64,000 nt of DNA. It comes from Strongylocentrotus purpuratus. Lineage: Eukaryota; Echinodermata; Echinoidea; Camarodonta; Strongylocentrotidae. Below are positions 11,621-23,129 of the stretch, piece after piece. A program made the translations under genes and the position numbers. Under the pieces are notes generated by a model. It had not been told where the DNA came from. It saw nothing but the letters and a program-made list of their open reading frames with translations, and made no database searches. Where the stretch lies: positions 35,820,266 to 35,884,265 of the forward strand of contig NW_022145610.1 of NCBI RefSeq assembly GCF_000002235.5, read 5' to 3'. Numbering within the stretch: position 1 is the stretch's first letter; each line of letters begins with the position of its first letter.

Positions 11621-14600
11621 CTATGTTTGGGAATATTTTGAGAACAGATTGGCTTTCTCTTCAACCTTTTTGCATCCTGACAAAGAGAATATCAGATTGT
11701 TTTCTGGGTAAAACACAAGTTTATCTGCTATCCACTGAATATCATTCTCATTCAGAGTCGCATTCTTCCAGCTCAATGTTTGCTGAATACACAAGATGAC
11801 ATGTTCTCTTTCTAAAGGAAGAAATGGAATGTGATGATCCACGACTGCCATGATTTTGTCGTGGACTTCAAGGCGCTGAACCCCATGTTCCTCAGATTCT
11901 TGCTCATCATCATCACTATCTGCAGTATTTGTCTGAGCTGTTGGTGCCTTTTTCATGATTGGTTCCAGTTCTCTCAAATTCAAATCTTCTCTTCTTTTGC
12001 CCTCTTTCATGTGTGATAGAAGGTAATGTCCTAAAGCTTCACCTTGTAAATTGGTCATTAAAAAGAAGATCATCTTTTGCTCCTGGGCTGCTTGTCTCTT
12101 TCGAATGCTAGGTAGAGTGAATGCAATTGCCTCCAAGAGGCTGGAAGAACTTTCATAGTCTAGGTCTTCAATGATGTACAAGCCTACTGGACATGTCCTG
12201 TAGTTGGATTTCCCTTGGTCAATGAAATCCTCAAAGGCAATGGAGTAGTCATAGGTGGTCACAAGGCGGTCCCGGACCTCTAGGAAAGATGGAAGGAACT
12301 TGTGAACACACTGGGATTGTGCTTGCTCGGGGAACATCTTCTTTCCGATAAGCTCAGCCACAAAAGTTTTACCCACACCTGACTGTCCATGAAACATCAG
12401 AACCATTGTTCTATCGCTTACATCTTCTGCAAGGATTCCTGAAAGCAACTGTGGTAGGAGTGATACAATAATGGGCTGTCCATAGACGTGCGACTGAAGG
12501 ATCGTTTGAAGACTCTCTCCACCAGCAATAATGACAGGGCTCCCTCTATGCTGGGCAACGAGCCACAGGCTAAGGTAGAACAGCACAGAGAAAAAAAGCA
12601 CTACAAGGCACATGATGATAAAAAACTTGAAGCAAGGACAACGGCTGTGAGTCATGATGAGATCGTCCTCTGGATGATCCTGCTCTAAGATCTCTGTAGC
12701 TCCTCCTGCAAACCTCACCTTGGCTCCCTTGTCCTTTCCAGAGATCTTTCTCCTGCGAGGACCTTTCTTCTTAATGGAGGAGAATGGTGTATCACCTCCA
12801 CTGCTGATGTCTCTGGTTGGACTTGATGATCTTGCAGATGATGGAATGCTATCTCCAGATGGCTTGTCACTGCTATCAAAGAGGAGACTGCGACCTGCAA
12901 TTCAAACGTGAAACAAAACATTACCCTTCTACGATTGACTGTATATTTTTCTATTCATGTAACAATACTAAAACCATGCTGACAAGTCAGCTCATAAGGT
13001 TAATGTAAGCAAGATTATATGGAAGATGAGTGTAAAATTCCTTTCTAATTACTCCTCTACAGTAGTTACAAAAACATTAATGTCTTTAAAGTTTTAAATT
13101 AGTACTGTTATTATTGTTATAAATTTGATCTCAGTTTCCGCCTTACTTATTACACAAGCATCCATTTTCTTACAACTTTCAAGACCGTTTTGACTTAAAT
13201 GCAAATATATATATACAGATGAAACAGCCATGTAATGATTTAAGTAATACATTCGAGAGTCATGATAATTGAAACATGGTGCAATGGAACTGACAAAATC
13301 AAATCAATTTTGCAATGATTTGAATTTTTTTTTTTACAGTCAGACCAAAAAAACTAGATGGAACTTCGACTGCGCGCAGTCAAAAATGATGCCTCCTTCA
13401 TAGAGCAATTTTACAAACCAAAACAGTAGAAATTTTTCAAATTCAAGTTCAATTGTAATCCATTAACAGGTTCTCAGAATATCGTGATTACAAACAATTC
13501 TCATATACATATATGGCCCTTTGATCTTTGACCTCATGACCCTAAAATCTACTCAGTTCATTGGCTCTGCAAGATGTCCTGAGTTAAATAGTAATCCATC
13601 TGTCAGTTTCTAATGAGAATTCGTTCACAAGCTATTTTTGCATACATAATGAGCCCATGACCTTTGACCTTTGACCTCATGACTCAAGAATCTACTCAGT
13701 TCATTGGCTCTGCAAGATACATGCATGATCTAAGTTTGGCAGGAATCTATCAATCTGTTCTAATGATAATGCGATCAAAAGCTGTTTTTGCATACATAAT
13801 GAGCAGCATAGACTTTGGCCTTGACCTCATGACCCCAAAATCTAATCAATTTATCAGCTCTGCAAGTAACATACATGACCTAAGTTTGGCAGGAATCCAT
13901 CAATCGGTTCTTGAGATAACGCAATCATGAGCTGTTTTTGCATACATAATGAGCCCTGTGACTTTTGACCTTCGACCTCGTGACCCCAAAATCTAATCAG
14001 TTCATCGGCTCTGCAAGATACATACATGACCAAAGTTTGGCAGGAATCCATCAATCAGTTCTTCAGATAACGCGGTCACGAGAACGGGACGTACGGACGT
14101 ACGTACATATGTACGGACGGACGGACGGACGGACGGACGGACGGACAACCTGAAAACATAATGCCTCCGGATACTTCGTAACGGAGGCATAAAAATCTGT
14201 TTGTAACAAAGTCAACAAATCGATAGTGCATTACCGGTAGTTACCTGGAAAATTTAATGAAGAATTACTGATCCCTCTTGAGTGTGGAAATGGAGAAGAA
14301 TCAGAGCTTAAAAAGCTATGTGAAGAGGGTTTTGAGCCTGGTTTTGAGCTAAGACTGTATGGAAGAGACAGTTGCTTGATCATACTTGGTGACCCTTTAT
14401 GACTCGGAGATGGCAGAATAGCTTCCATGGATGTCTTTAGTCTCACTACAGTTTTTCCTGATGGACAGACCAAGACTTCTGTTGTCTTGTCCAGAGACAC
14501 CAAACCCTCTCCATGTGGGCTGCTTATCTTCATATCATTGTGTTCATGAGTGCTATCCATTAGGGTTCCTCCCAAGTGAGTCTTTATCGAAGGCGAAACA

Positions 14601-14800
14601 GGAGAGAGAGAATGGTTGTTGACATCATCCGCGCTAGGCCACATCAGAGCCAAGCAGTCATTACCGGACGTACTGTAATGCCCCTTTCTGCTGCCAGAGA
14701 GGAGCATGATGGGAGAACTCTTTCTTGGCGAGTCTAAACTGGAGACGGGAGGGGGAGTGGTGGTGGTGGTGGTACTGCGACTGAAGGCCTGAAGACTCAT
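11621..14800 (-). CDS. TOR4A: Torsin-4A-like AAA+ ATPase
   Basis: Torsin-family AAA+ protein, expected at the ER or nuclear-envelope membrane. Two coding exons: 14245-14800 (starts at ATG) and 11621-12894. They join as G|GT inside a Gly codon and give 609 aa. Residues 1 to about 270 are Ser/Pro-rich and basic, without domains, and longer than in vertebrate torsin-4A (about 420 aa in total). One membrane segment lies near 273-297 (FFIIMCLVVLFFSVLFYLSL), as expected for torsin-4A rather than torsin-1, which has a cleaved signal peptide. Walker A GQSGVGKT is at 355-362, Walker B YIIEDLD at about 425-431, a sensor-1-like FLMTN at 463-467, and the torsin signature SGCK at 591-594. An acidic insert (DSDDDEQESEE) lies near 512-522. 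No ATG occurs in exon 2 ahead of the membrane segment, and exon 1 keeps the frame open. Orthology to TOR4A is inferred from topology. Confidence 0.87.
13354..14190 (+). mobile_element. Palindrome-ended element with 150-bp internal tandem repeats, copy 1
   Basis: It lies in the TOR4A intron. The left end is ACTAGATGGAACTTCGACTG, including the perfect palindrome GACTGCGCGCAGTC at 13368-13381. The right end is a hairpin, ATGCCTCCG, 12-base loop, CGGAGGCAT, next to an A run. The interior holds about four tandem units with a period of 150 bp (CATACATAATGAGC at 13641, 13791 and 13941), then an ACGGACGG tract at about 14088-14145. Both ends and the architecture recur at 17625-18720. There is no coding capacity. 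Terminal palindromes plus a tandem core recall non-autonomous Helentron-type (HINE/DINE) elements; that class is an inference. Confidence 0.85.
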
Positions 14801-15305
14801 TATTGCCAGTGCTGATCGTCAGGAATTCAAACTGTGAATAAGAATGTAAGGAAGACTTGCAGTTAGTCAAGAAAGCATGAAGTGTTTGTCAGTTGCCACA
14901 GATCTTTCTTAAAACCTGTTTTTAAGACTGCATTTCGTACCTTTCTATAATTTGTACAAATTCACTTGTAATAGTGGATATTTCAATTTCAACAAGAAAA
15001 AAAAAATCACAAATTAGTCTAACAAACTTCTTAACTATTCTCCTGCCACACAGATAATCCCCCTTAATTTTAGGGTTGCATATTTGAGGGGTTTGACATG
15101 GTCTGTGCCGATTCACATAGCTATAACTTTTTAATTATTGATTTATATGAAAAGCATAGTTTAGCAATATTATTGGAGGGAAATAAATGACCTTTCTAAT
15201 GGTATGATGATGTATAATGTATGTATGTACATGTATGTATAATGATGTGCTATATACTGTAACTACTTTAAAAAAATTATCCAGAATACATTTTGAGTGT
15301 GTTAA
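14801..15305. other. TOR4A upstream region
   Basis: AT-rich and non-coding; it should contain the 5' UTR and promoter of the minus-strand TOR4A gene. No element was recognised. The CR1-like LINE remnant begins at its right edge. Confidence 0.45.
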
Positions 15306-16457
15306 TTGACTTGTTCATGCCCACATTCAGCAGCATATCAAGGGTGCCCTAAATATAAAGAACAGAAACAAATACTTAAAGTAAAAGGAGACACCTACGC
15401 TGAGGCTGCCAAACATATTAAAGCAAAACCCTCTCTGAACTTGGAAAATCGATCTCAGGTCATCGTTCTCAATGGTGTCCAGTCCGAAGCATTTCCACTA
15501 ACTTGGGGAGTACCACAAGGATCCGTTGTGGGACCGTTGGACTTTATACTCTACTCTGGTCCCCTCAGTGACGTCATAAGGTCCCATAAGGGTGTTGAAC
15601 ACATGATGTATGCCGACGACACACAAATGTATCTGATACTGAAGCAAAGTGAAATCGCCAGTGGGGTGGTGAGACTGGAGCAGTGCATCGCAGATGTGAA
15701 AGTCTGGGCTCGTGATAACAACCTCATGCTTAATGGTGCCAAGACAGAACTCATGCATATGACGTCAGCATTTCGAAAAGCCAGTGAGCTGCCAGATTTC
15801 GAAGTCGACTGCAATACAATCCATCCATCAAAATCGTCTATTAATCTCGGAGTCGGAGTGGATGACAAACTTACCATGAAGCAACATGTTCAGAAATCAT
15901 GCAGAGCCGCTTCGTTTGGAATTTACCGGATCGGAAAACTCCGAAAGTACCTAGACCAAAGTTCTACTGGGCGCCTAATAAACGCATTTGTGACATCACA
16001 CATTGATTACTGTAATAGCCTGTTGATAAATCTACCCAGCTCACATCTGACCAAACTCCAACACATCCAGAACACTGCAGCCCGTCTCCTCACACGCACA
16101 AGAAAGTACGAACACATAACACCTATTCTTCGTTCTCTTCACTGGCTCCCCATTCCACAGCGCATCCAATTCAAGGTACTGCTTCTCACCTACAAGGCCC
16201 GTAATGGACTTGCTCCAGTATACATCAATGGACTCATTTCACCAAAGGTGCAAACCTCCTCCATCAGGCTCCGCTCATCATCATCTGTTCATCTTCAACT
16301 ATCATCTGGTCCTCGAACTCACACCCGCTATGGAGATCGTGCCTTCTCTGTATGTGCTCCTAAACTCTGGAATAATCTCCCCGTCTCTGTCCGTGAATCC
16401 CCAACTCTTGACACTTTTAAACGTAGACTTAAGACCTATCTATTCAACACAAAGTAA
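15306..16457 (+). pseudogene. LINE reverse transcriptase 3' part fused to an ORF1 zinc-knuckle remnant
   Basis: An uninterrupted 383-codon frame. Residues 4-36 (NHSAAY-like knuckle followed by GCPKYKEQK and YAEAAK) match the tail of a gag-like ORF1 zinc-knuckle protein of non-LTR elements. From about residue 45 it is reverse transcriptase: GVPQGSVVGPL at 68-78, catalytic YADDTQMYL at 102-110, then the thumb and C-terminal segment typical of CR1/L2 (LHWLPIPQRIQFKVLLLTYK, and a final LWNNLPVSVR). Fingers, endonuclease and most of ORF1 are absent. The join is in frame, so a deletion or template switch removed several kilobases without breaking the frame. It is not a host gene and not an active element. 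Confidence 0.87.
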
Positions 16458-17175
16458 TTGTCCATCATCATACCGTATTTATAACCACATGTCCTATCTT
16501 CTTGTAATCTATTTATTGTCTAATGTACATAATTATTGCAGTTTCATTAATGATACTTAATTATTGTATTTACATTTTCATTTTTCATTATCATGTTATT
16601 GTTATACATTGTTAGTTAAGTAATTTGTCCAAATTAAGCGCATTGTTTATTTCATGTTTCTTGTTGATCCTTATCACATATTTAGTTTAAAGCTAAACTT
16701 TAGTACTGGTAATGCGATTGCATTGTGAAAGAAAAGGTGTGGAAAGGATCAGAAAAAGTTGATCATGTAGAATGTAAGTATTGGTGTGCACTGCAAGGTT
16801 CTAGAGTCATCAAAATCATCATAAATTTGACCGAGTCTTGGTAAAGTAACACGCACCGTACACAGAAAGCTATATATGGGACAACACGCATGTTGTCGGG
16901 GCTGGTACTACCTTGATTTCCTTGTCTTTCTATGCTCATTACTCAGCCAGTATACATTTTCTTCCAAAATTGTTTGGCACATGACATTTATCTTTAATCT
17001 TGAACATTCGGTGTAAGTTTCGTTTGATTCTGTGAGAATTCATTTTCTTTTTTTTACCAGAACTCAAGTTTAGCTTTAACCGTACTTTTCATTTCACTTG
17101 TTTTGTAAAGCGCTTAGAAACTGTACCTGTATACCAGCGCTATATAAATCTTAAATATTATATTATTATTATTCT
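15306..17175 (+). mobile_element. CR1-like non-LTR retrotransposon, internally deleted copy with 3' UTR
   Basis: It contains a reading frame with the 3' half of a reverse transcriptase (15306-16457), then about 700 bp of 3' UTR. It ends with GCGCTATATAAATC and a TATTATTATTATT tail, the microsatellite-like terminus expected of CR1/L2-type elements. The 5' part is missing except for a small ORF1-like piece fused directly to the reverse transcriptase. The 3' boundary is set by the end of the ATT repeat, and no target duplication was identified. Confidence 0.85.
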
Positions 17176-17290
17176 GAATGCAACCAAATCATAACCATGC
17201 AAAACCAAACAAACCCTCTTCCAATTGATCTATTGCAAGCAATGATCCGATTAGACCAGAAAGCACCCAATCAACTAATAAAAGTTTATA

Positions 17291-17471
17291 CAGTCAAACC
17301 TGCTTTAGTGACCACCTGTCTACAAAGGCCACATTTTTTTGTTTCCCTTGAAAATGTTTTTTCATTGAAACATGTACACATGTACTAAAGGAACCTGTCT
17401 AAAAAGACCACCTGTCTACAAGGACCACTTTTTATGTTTTCCTTGGCGGTCGCTATAGACAGGTTTGACTG
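17291..17471. mobile_element. TA-flanked MITE with CAGTCAAACCTG ends (pogo/Tigger type)
   Basis: 181 bp. Starts CAGTCAAACCTGC and ends CAGGTTTGACTG, flanked by TA on both sides (17289-17290 and 17472-17473). Internal inverted motifs GACCACCTGTCTACAA recur. TA duplications and these termini are typical of Tc1/mariner-pogo-derived MITEs; the exact family is inferred. Confidence 0.82.
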
Positions 17472-17624
17472 TAGCTTATCTTACCAAGGTGATATACTGT
17501 ATCTCAAAAAAGCAGAAAACAAACTTGACAATATTTTGAAAACAATAAATGAACAGAGTAAAGAGATTTTAAACATCAAAATAGAACCTTCTATTTTGAT
17601 GGCTCTTATGAATAACGAAAAAAA

Positions 17625-18720
17625 CTAGATGGAACTTCGACTGCGCGCAGTCAAAATGATGCCTCCGTCATAGAGCAATTTACAAACCAAAACAGAAGAA
17701 ATTTTTCAAATTCAAGTTCAATTGTAATCCATTAACAGGTTCTCAGAATATTGTGATTACAAGCAATTTCTCATATACATATATGACCCTTTGATCTTTG
17801 ACCTCATGACCCTAACATCTACTCAGTTCATTGGCTCTGCAAGATGTCCCGAGTTAAATAGTAATCCATCTGTCAGTTCTAATGAGAATGTGTTCACAAG
17901 CTATTTTTGCATACATAATGAGCCCATGACCTTTGACCTTTGACCTCATGACCAAAGAATCTACTCAGTTCATTGGCTCTGCAAGATACATGCATGATCT
18001 AAGTTTGGCAGGAATCTATCAATCTGTTCTAATGATAATGCGATCACAAGCTATTTTTCCATACATAATGAGCCACATGACCTTTGACCTTGACCTCATG
18101 ACCCCACAATCTAATCAGTTCATTGGCTTCGCAAGTAACATACATGACCTAAGTTTGGCAGGAATCCTTCAATCGGTTCTTGAGATAACGCGGTCACGAG
18201 CAGTTTTTGCATACATAATGAGCCCTGGGACCTTTGACCTTTGACCTCGTGACCCCAAAATCTATTCAGTTCATCGGCTCTGCAAGATACATACATGACC
18301 AAAGTTTGGCAGGAATCCATCAATTGGTTCTTTGGATAACGCGATCACGAGCTGTTTTTGCATACATAATGAGCCCTGTGACCTTTGACCTCGTGACCCC
18401 AAAATCTAATCAGTTCATCGGCTCTGCAAGATACATACAAGACCAAAGTTTGGCAGGAATCCATCAATCGGTTCTTTGGATAACGCGATCACGAGCTGTT
18501 TTTGCATACATAATGAGCCCTGTGACCTTTGACCTTTGACCTCGTGACCTCAAAATCTAATCAGTTCATCGGCTCTGCAAGATACATACATGACCAAAGT
18601 TTGGCAGGAATCCATCAATCGGTTCTTCAGATAACGCGATCACGAGAACGGGACGTACGGACGGACGGACGGACAACCAGAAAACATAATGCCTCCGGCT
18701 ACTTCGTAACGGAGGCATAA
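17625..18720 (+). mobile_element. Palindrome-ended element with 150-bp internal tandem repeats, copy 2
   Basis: Same termini as 13354-14190 (ACTAGATGGAACTTCGACTG with the 14-base palindrome on the left; ATGCCTCCG/CGGAGGCAT hairpin on the right) and the same orientation, 4.3 kb away. It carries about six internal units of 144-151 bp (CATACATAATGAGC near 17910, 18060, 18210, 18361 and 18505) against about four in copy 1, and a shorter ACGGACGG tract. The units contain repeated TGACCTTTGACCT blocks. Reading frames inside are created by the repeat period and are not genes. Confidence 0.86.
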
Positions 18721-19790
18721 AAAAAACAATGACCAACAGGACAGATGTTGCAATCCTAGGAATGCAGAAGGTTTAATACATCACAGGGATGAATTTCAAA
18801 ATTATGTTCATAATCTGAACAGGAAAACCTCAGGATGTATACAAAAAACCTGATTTAAAGACAAAAGCTGACATTCATCACAGGATTATAATGGATATGT
18901 ATTAATAAGAAACAGAAACACTGGTCCCAGAGATGGGTGTATTATACCTGTACATGTAGTCTACATGTACATTAAAAATGATATACATGTGTTATAGTGT
19001 TATATAGTGTTATTCTATACACTTCTATATGATTGTAAACTTCTGCAATACCTGCAAAAGACTGAGTTAACAAAATTAGGTCATAACACGGCATGAAAAT
19101 AAGAATCTGATATATTTCTGGAAGTGTAAAAAGTAAAAACTGATCCAAACGGTCAAGAAATCGCAGAGTTTGTAATTGTAGCAGACAGTAATCTTGTAAT
19201 ATTTAATGATTTTTTAATTTAAATGTCATTACATGTTTTTACTTGCACGGACACACTCTTTAATTGTAGCAGGGAGGTGAAAGAAAGGAGTAGTAACTCT
19301 TGTAATTTATTCAAACGCATTTGTGAGTTCTAAAGCCTAACAATGGGATGTGTAAAATTCCACTTGGCTTTGAAGTTCCATGCTCCGAACCGCGCTTCCA
19401 CTGCGGGGAATTTCGGAGGCCATGCACCAGTTTCACATTTATTACAAAATATCAATTTACCGGCAAAATTTCAGTGTAAATTATAAACTTTATATGGGGA
19501 TTGTAATGGGAATAGTGTATCAAACAATTTTTCCAATTAAGTATTCCGCCCTTCCTATAACTTGTGTGCCAGAGTTGGTAAAGGAAAATTAGATCCTGAC
19601 AAAAACTCAATATTTTAGGATAATGCAATAATTTGTGCGTGTTTTAATCTGTCGTTATTAAATCCATGATAGACCTCTATCTTTGATAACTATAAGTTGG
19701 CTAATGCTTGTTTTTGTGTGTTTTTCTGTATTTTTGCAGTTAGAAAAAGGATGAAATCGCACAAGTTTGTGTTCGCTTGTTTTAGATCTA
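18721..19790. other. Non-coding spacer
   Basis: AT-rich DNA with short TACATGTACATG motifs near 18951-18989. No coding frame, RNA gene or mobile-element end was recognised. Confidence 0.5.
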
Positions 19791-20526
19791 GAGTAAAGGA
19801 GCCGGTAATCGGCCAGCTCCAGTTTTCGGCCGATTGGTTGGATGCAAGGTAAAATCCCTCTAAAATACATCGCATAATAGCATATCCCACACATACCATA
19901 CCATGCCAGTGTCACTGAAGAACCAGATTTGCAATGAAAAATATATCCTAAAATATCACATTTTAGCGATGTAATCTGCGGTCCCCCTACCCGAATCTGA
20001 AAAATCGAGTATCTTACGCGTGTCTGTAAGAAATATGGGTACCATAAAATGAGCTTTATTTCAAGTATATTTCAGATTTAGAGCCCGATTTTGTGCTAGT
20101 CGCAAGCTCAAAAGTATCTCATCGCATGTATTAACACACGATATCTCTGTCTAATTCAGATTCCAATATCTGATCACCGCAGTACTAGTTTTCGGCCTGG
20201 CGAGCTCCGGGGAGCTCCGGCGTGGGATATCTGCTCCGCCCGCTAGTGCTATAGATCAGCGCGGAAACGCACGGCGCGTGCGCGCGCTTCCTATTGACTT
20301 TGTACATGCGGCCAAAAACTGGTACGCTATGCCGAAAACTGACTCCGAAACAGTGAAAATTGAAATGAATATTGTCATGGCAATTCGTGATTTATTTCTG
20401 GGATTCTTGTTTTGTTTAAATAATAATAGGCTTCATGATTTGAACAAAATATGATAATAAATAAGAAGTAAAGGGTCCAAAAAATAGGATTTTGTCTTAA
20501 GTGGCCAAAAACCGGCTCCTTTACTG
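19791..20526. mobile_element. TA-flanked inverted-repeat MITE, copy 1
   Basis: Starts GAGTAAAGGAGCCGGTAATC and ends CCGGCTCCTTTACTG, an inverted terminal repeat of about 24 bp with mismatches, flanked by TA. The body is nearly identical to 26054-26828, including a CpG-rich segment (GCGCGGAAACGCACGGCGCG). It has no coding capacity. The TA duplication suggests a Tc1/mariner-type family. It lacks a 27-bp segment (GCAGCCGCACACCGCGACGC and flank) that copy 2 has. Confidence 0.87.
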
Positions 20527-21888
20527 TATATTACACATTTAACAATTGATGAGAAATCATTGAAAGGGACAGCGAACAGTTGCTGTGATACCATATTGTC
20601 TGATGTACAGTCTAGATCTACATGTACGAATTCTAAATCCTGAAATTTCATGCACTCTTTTGTTTTATCTCACCACTTGGCCAACAGTTGCATATTAGCG
20701 CATACATTTTCGGCGGCTTGGAGCATGTGGTCAAAGGAGAGCGGCTTGATTCCAGTCCTTCTCTATCACGTCCCTGATTGTAGACTATCATCAGTGGCAA
20801 TACGTGTGACGGAGTTCCCCGCATTCATATAATGTCGCATTCCCATTGGTTAAGACACAGCTTTTCACAACATTCAGTGTACATGCCAATTTATATTTTC
20901 AACTCATATTTTCTCTCGATCATGACAACTATTGTTCTTCACGAGCTCACTACAGTATATAATAGGCACAATTGAATCACTGATTAATATCTTACCTGTT
21001 TATAAAATCCCTTGAGTATATTGTTAGGAGCACTGCACTGTCAATTTAAATGTAAAAAATCCACAGTAATCTCAAGTTGATCTGATCATATCAGCACACG
21101 ATTACGACTTTCGCAGACTAGAAAAGTCGCGCATGCGTACTACTAAGCCCGGCCCCCTAAAACATTATAAAATAGAAAAACAAAATGACCAAACACCGAT
21201 GGTCTTTTTGTGGGTATTTCCGGTAGTGTGAATAGCAGTCACCCCCCCCCCCCCCCCCCCAAAAACAAAAAAAATTCAAAATGTTTTTTTTTTGGCTTTT
21301 GACTTTACAAAATCCGGACTTGGGGGGGGGGGGGGTGCTTTCAAAAGGAGGGATCATGTATACGCGTACCCTAAATAGCACGGGGGGGGGGGGGGGGGGC
21401 TTGCAGGTAGAAATAACCTATATAACGATTAGCCCATGTCGCCAAGCCCCACATTGCATTTACTCGTCAGGGCTTCATTGTCTCTTTCTTCCTTACTACG
21501 TTTCTATTTCGGAAACTTCCCGGTAAATAGAAACGTATGATAACTTTAAATAGATTTTCTCTTCGCATTACGCTTACATATCTTTTCTCTTTCATTTTAT
21601 TCCTTTTTTTTCCCCTTTATCCTTTATTTGTCTTCTTTTCTTTATAACTATCTTCTTTATATTTTTAGAATGTGGACGAATTTCACAAATTTTGGATGAA
21701 AGTCTTCAACCCCTCCCCAATCATTAAATTCTCCTAGGGTCACAGTAATGAATGTTAATCTTTTAGTTGCGCCTCTACAATAATTATTGTGTTTATCCAA
21801 CTGATATGGCTCTTCTATTATGGCTCCAAAGGACAGACTACACACCAAAGATCTCTTCTCTGCATCATGGTCATCTAATCAGAGGCGG
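20527..21888. other. Non-coding spacer rich in poly(C)/poly(G) runs
   Basis: No gene recognised. Pure C or G runs of 12-19 bases occur near 21241, 21321 and 21381, spaced about 60-80 bp apart and separated by T-rich sequence. The part before 21120 is ordinary AT-rich DNA. Confidence 0.55.
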
Positions 21889-21890
21889 CG

Positions 21891-22945
21891 CTCGGGGGGG
21901 GGGGGGGGGTTGGTGCACAGTGCCGCCCGCCACTTTTTCAGGTACCCCAAAGTGCGTGCCCCTTTTCTTTTGTAAGAACTGCTCCTTCCCCTTCTATTAA
22001 GTGCCCCTCTCCTTTTGATAAGTGCACACCCCCCCCCATTTTCTTCACAAGATTCCCTTCACTTTATCATACATGTCCCTTTTCACCTCTGATAAATGCC
22101 GCTGTGGCAATCTGATAAGTGTTTTCCTTCGACAACTGCTCCTTTTCCTTTGCAATAAAAAGTGTCCCCTTTCCATTCTTGTAAATGCCATTTTTCATCC
22201 TTGTTAAGTGCCCCTTTTCAGTTACGAGATGTACCCCTTACCACATTTGAGAAGTGTCCCCTTCAACTCTGATAATTGCCCCTATTCCAATATGACACAT
22301 TTGACTTTGACAAGTGCCCCTTTTCCTTTGAAATAATTGCCCCATTCCCCCTTCTGAAAAGTGCTCCTTTTCTTCTTTGATGAGTGCCATGATCACCTCT
22401 GATAAGTGCCCCTTTTATTTGATACGTGCCCCTTTTCCTTCTGATAAGTCACGCCCCTTTTCTTTCTCATAAATGCCCCCTTTTCACCCACAATAATTGC
22501 CACTATCAAAATCTGATTGGTGCCCCTTTTCCTTATAATTAGCGCCCTTTTTCCATTCTCATGAATGCCCCTTTTCATGTCTGGTCAGTGCCCCTTTTAA
22601 GGTGCAAGAAACTCCCCTTTTCACCTTCGATATTATTTCCCTTTTTACTTTGACTCGTGCCCCTTTTCCTTCTTTGATAAAAAAAATGCACCTTTTCCTT
22701 CTGATAAGTGCCCTTTTCCCTTTGTAAAAAGAACCCCTCCTCTTTCTCTTGAATGTCACTTTTGACCTATGATAAGTGCCCCTTTATTTTGGCACGTGCC
22801 CCTTTTCTTTTACAAGAAGTACCATATTTCATTCGGATAAGTGCCCCTATTGTAAAAATCTGATATGTGTCATTTTCCTTCAACAGATATGCCCCTTTTC
22901 CATTCTCACAAATGCCTCTTTTCATGTCTGTCTAGTGTCCATATT
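21891..22945. mobile_element. hAT-like transposon end followed by a degenerate minisatellite
   Basis: The left end CAGAGGCGGCGCTCGG followed by a long G run resembles hAT-type terminal repeats. From about 21945 to 22940 the sequence is a diverged tandem array of roughly 33-bp units based on GATAAGTGCCCCTTTTCCTT, about thirty units. No matching right terminus was found; the array stops near 22945, shortly before LINE-like coding remnants begin. Minus-strand reading frames here (rich in Lys, Arg and Gly) are repeat artefacts. Confidence 0.65.
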
Positions 22946-23129
22946 AAGCAAGATTAAAATACTTCTCGGGTGGTGGAAAAAGAGGGACCTTTCGGTGTTT
23001 GGAAAAAAATCATTTATTAAAAACATATGCATTATGTAAATTAAACTACGTTTTTGCTTCGCTATTGGTTCCAAGTGAGTCATATCGGAAATACAGGCAA
23101 TGTGTTTTTAATTTATACGAAATGGGAAA

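Noticed and set aside
13664..18720. Repeated reading frames (TFDLVTPKSNQFIGSARYIH and similar) inside the tandem-repeat element
   Set aside because: The 150-bp period is a multiple of three, so frames stay open across units by arithmetic; they break at the 144- and 151-bp units, occur on both strands, and show no conserved domain.
21945..22940. CRISPR-like array of short repeats
   Set aside because: Units are contiguous and diverged with no unique spacers of fixed length; this is a minisatellite in a eukaryotic genome.
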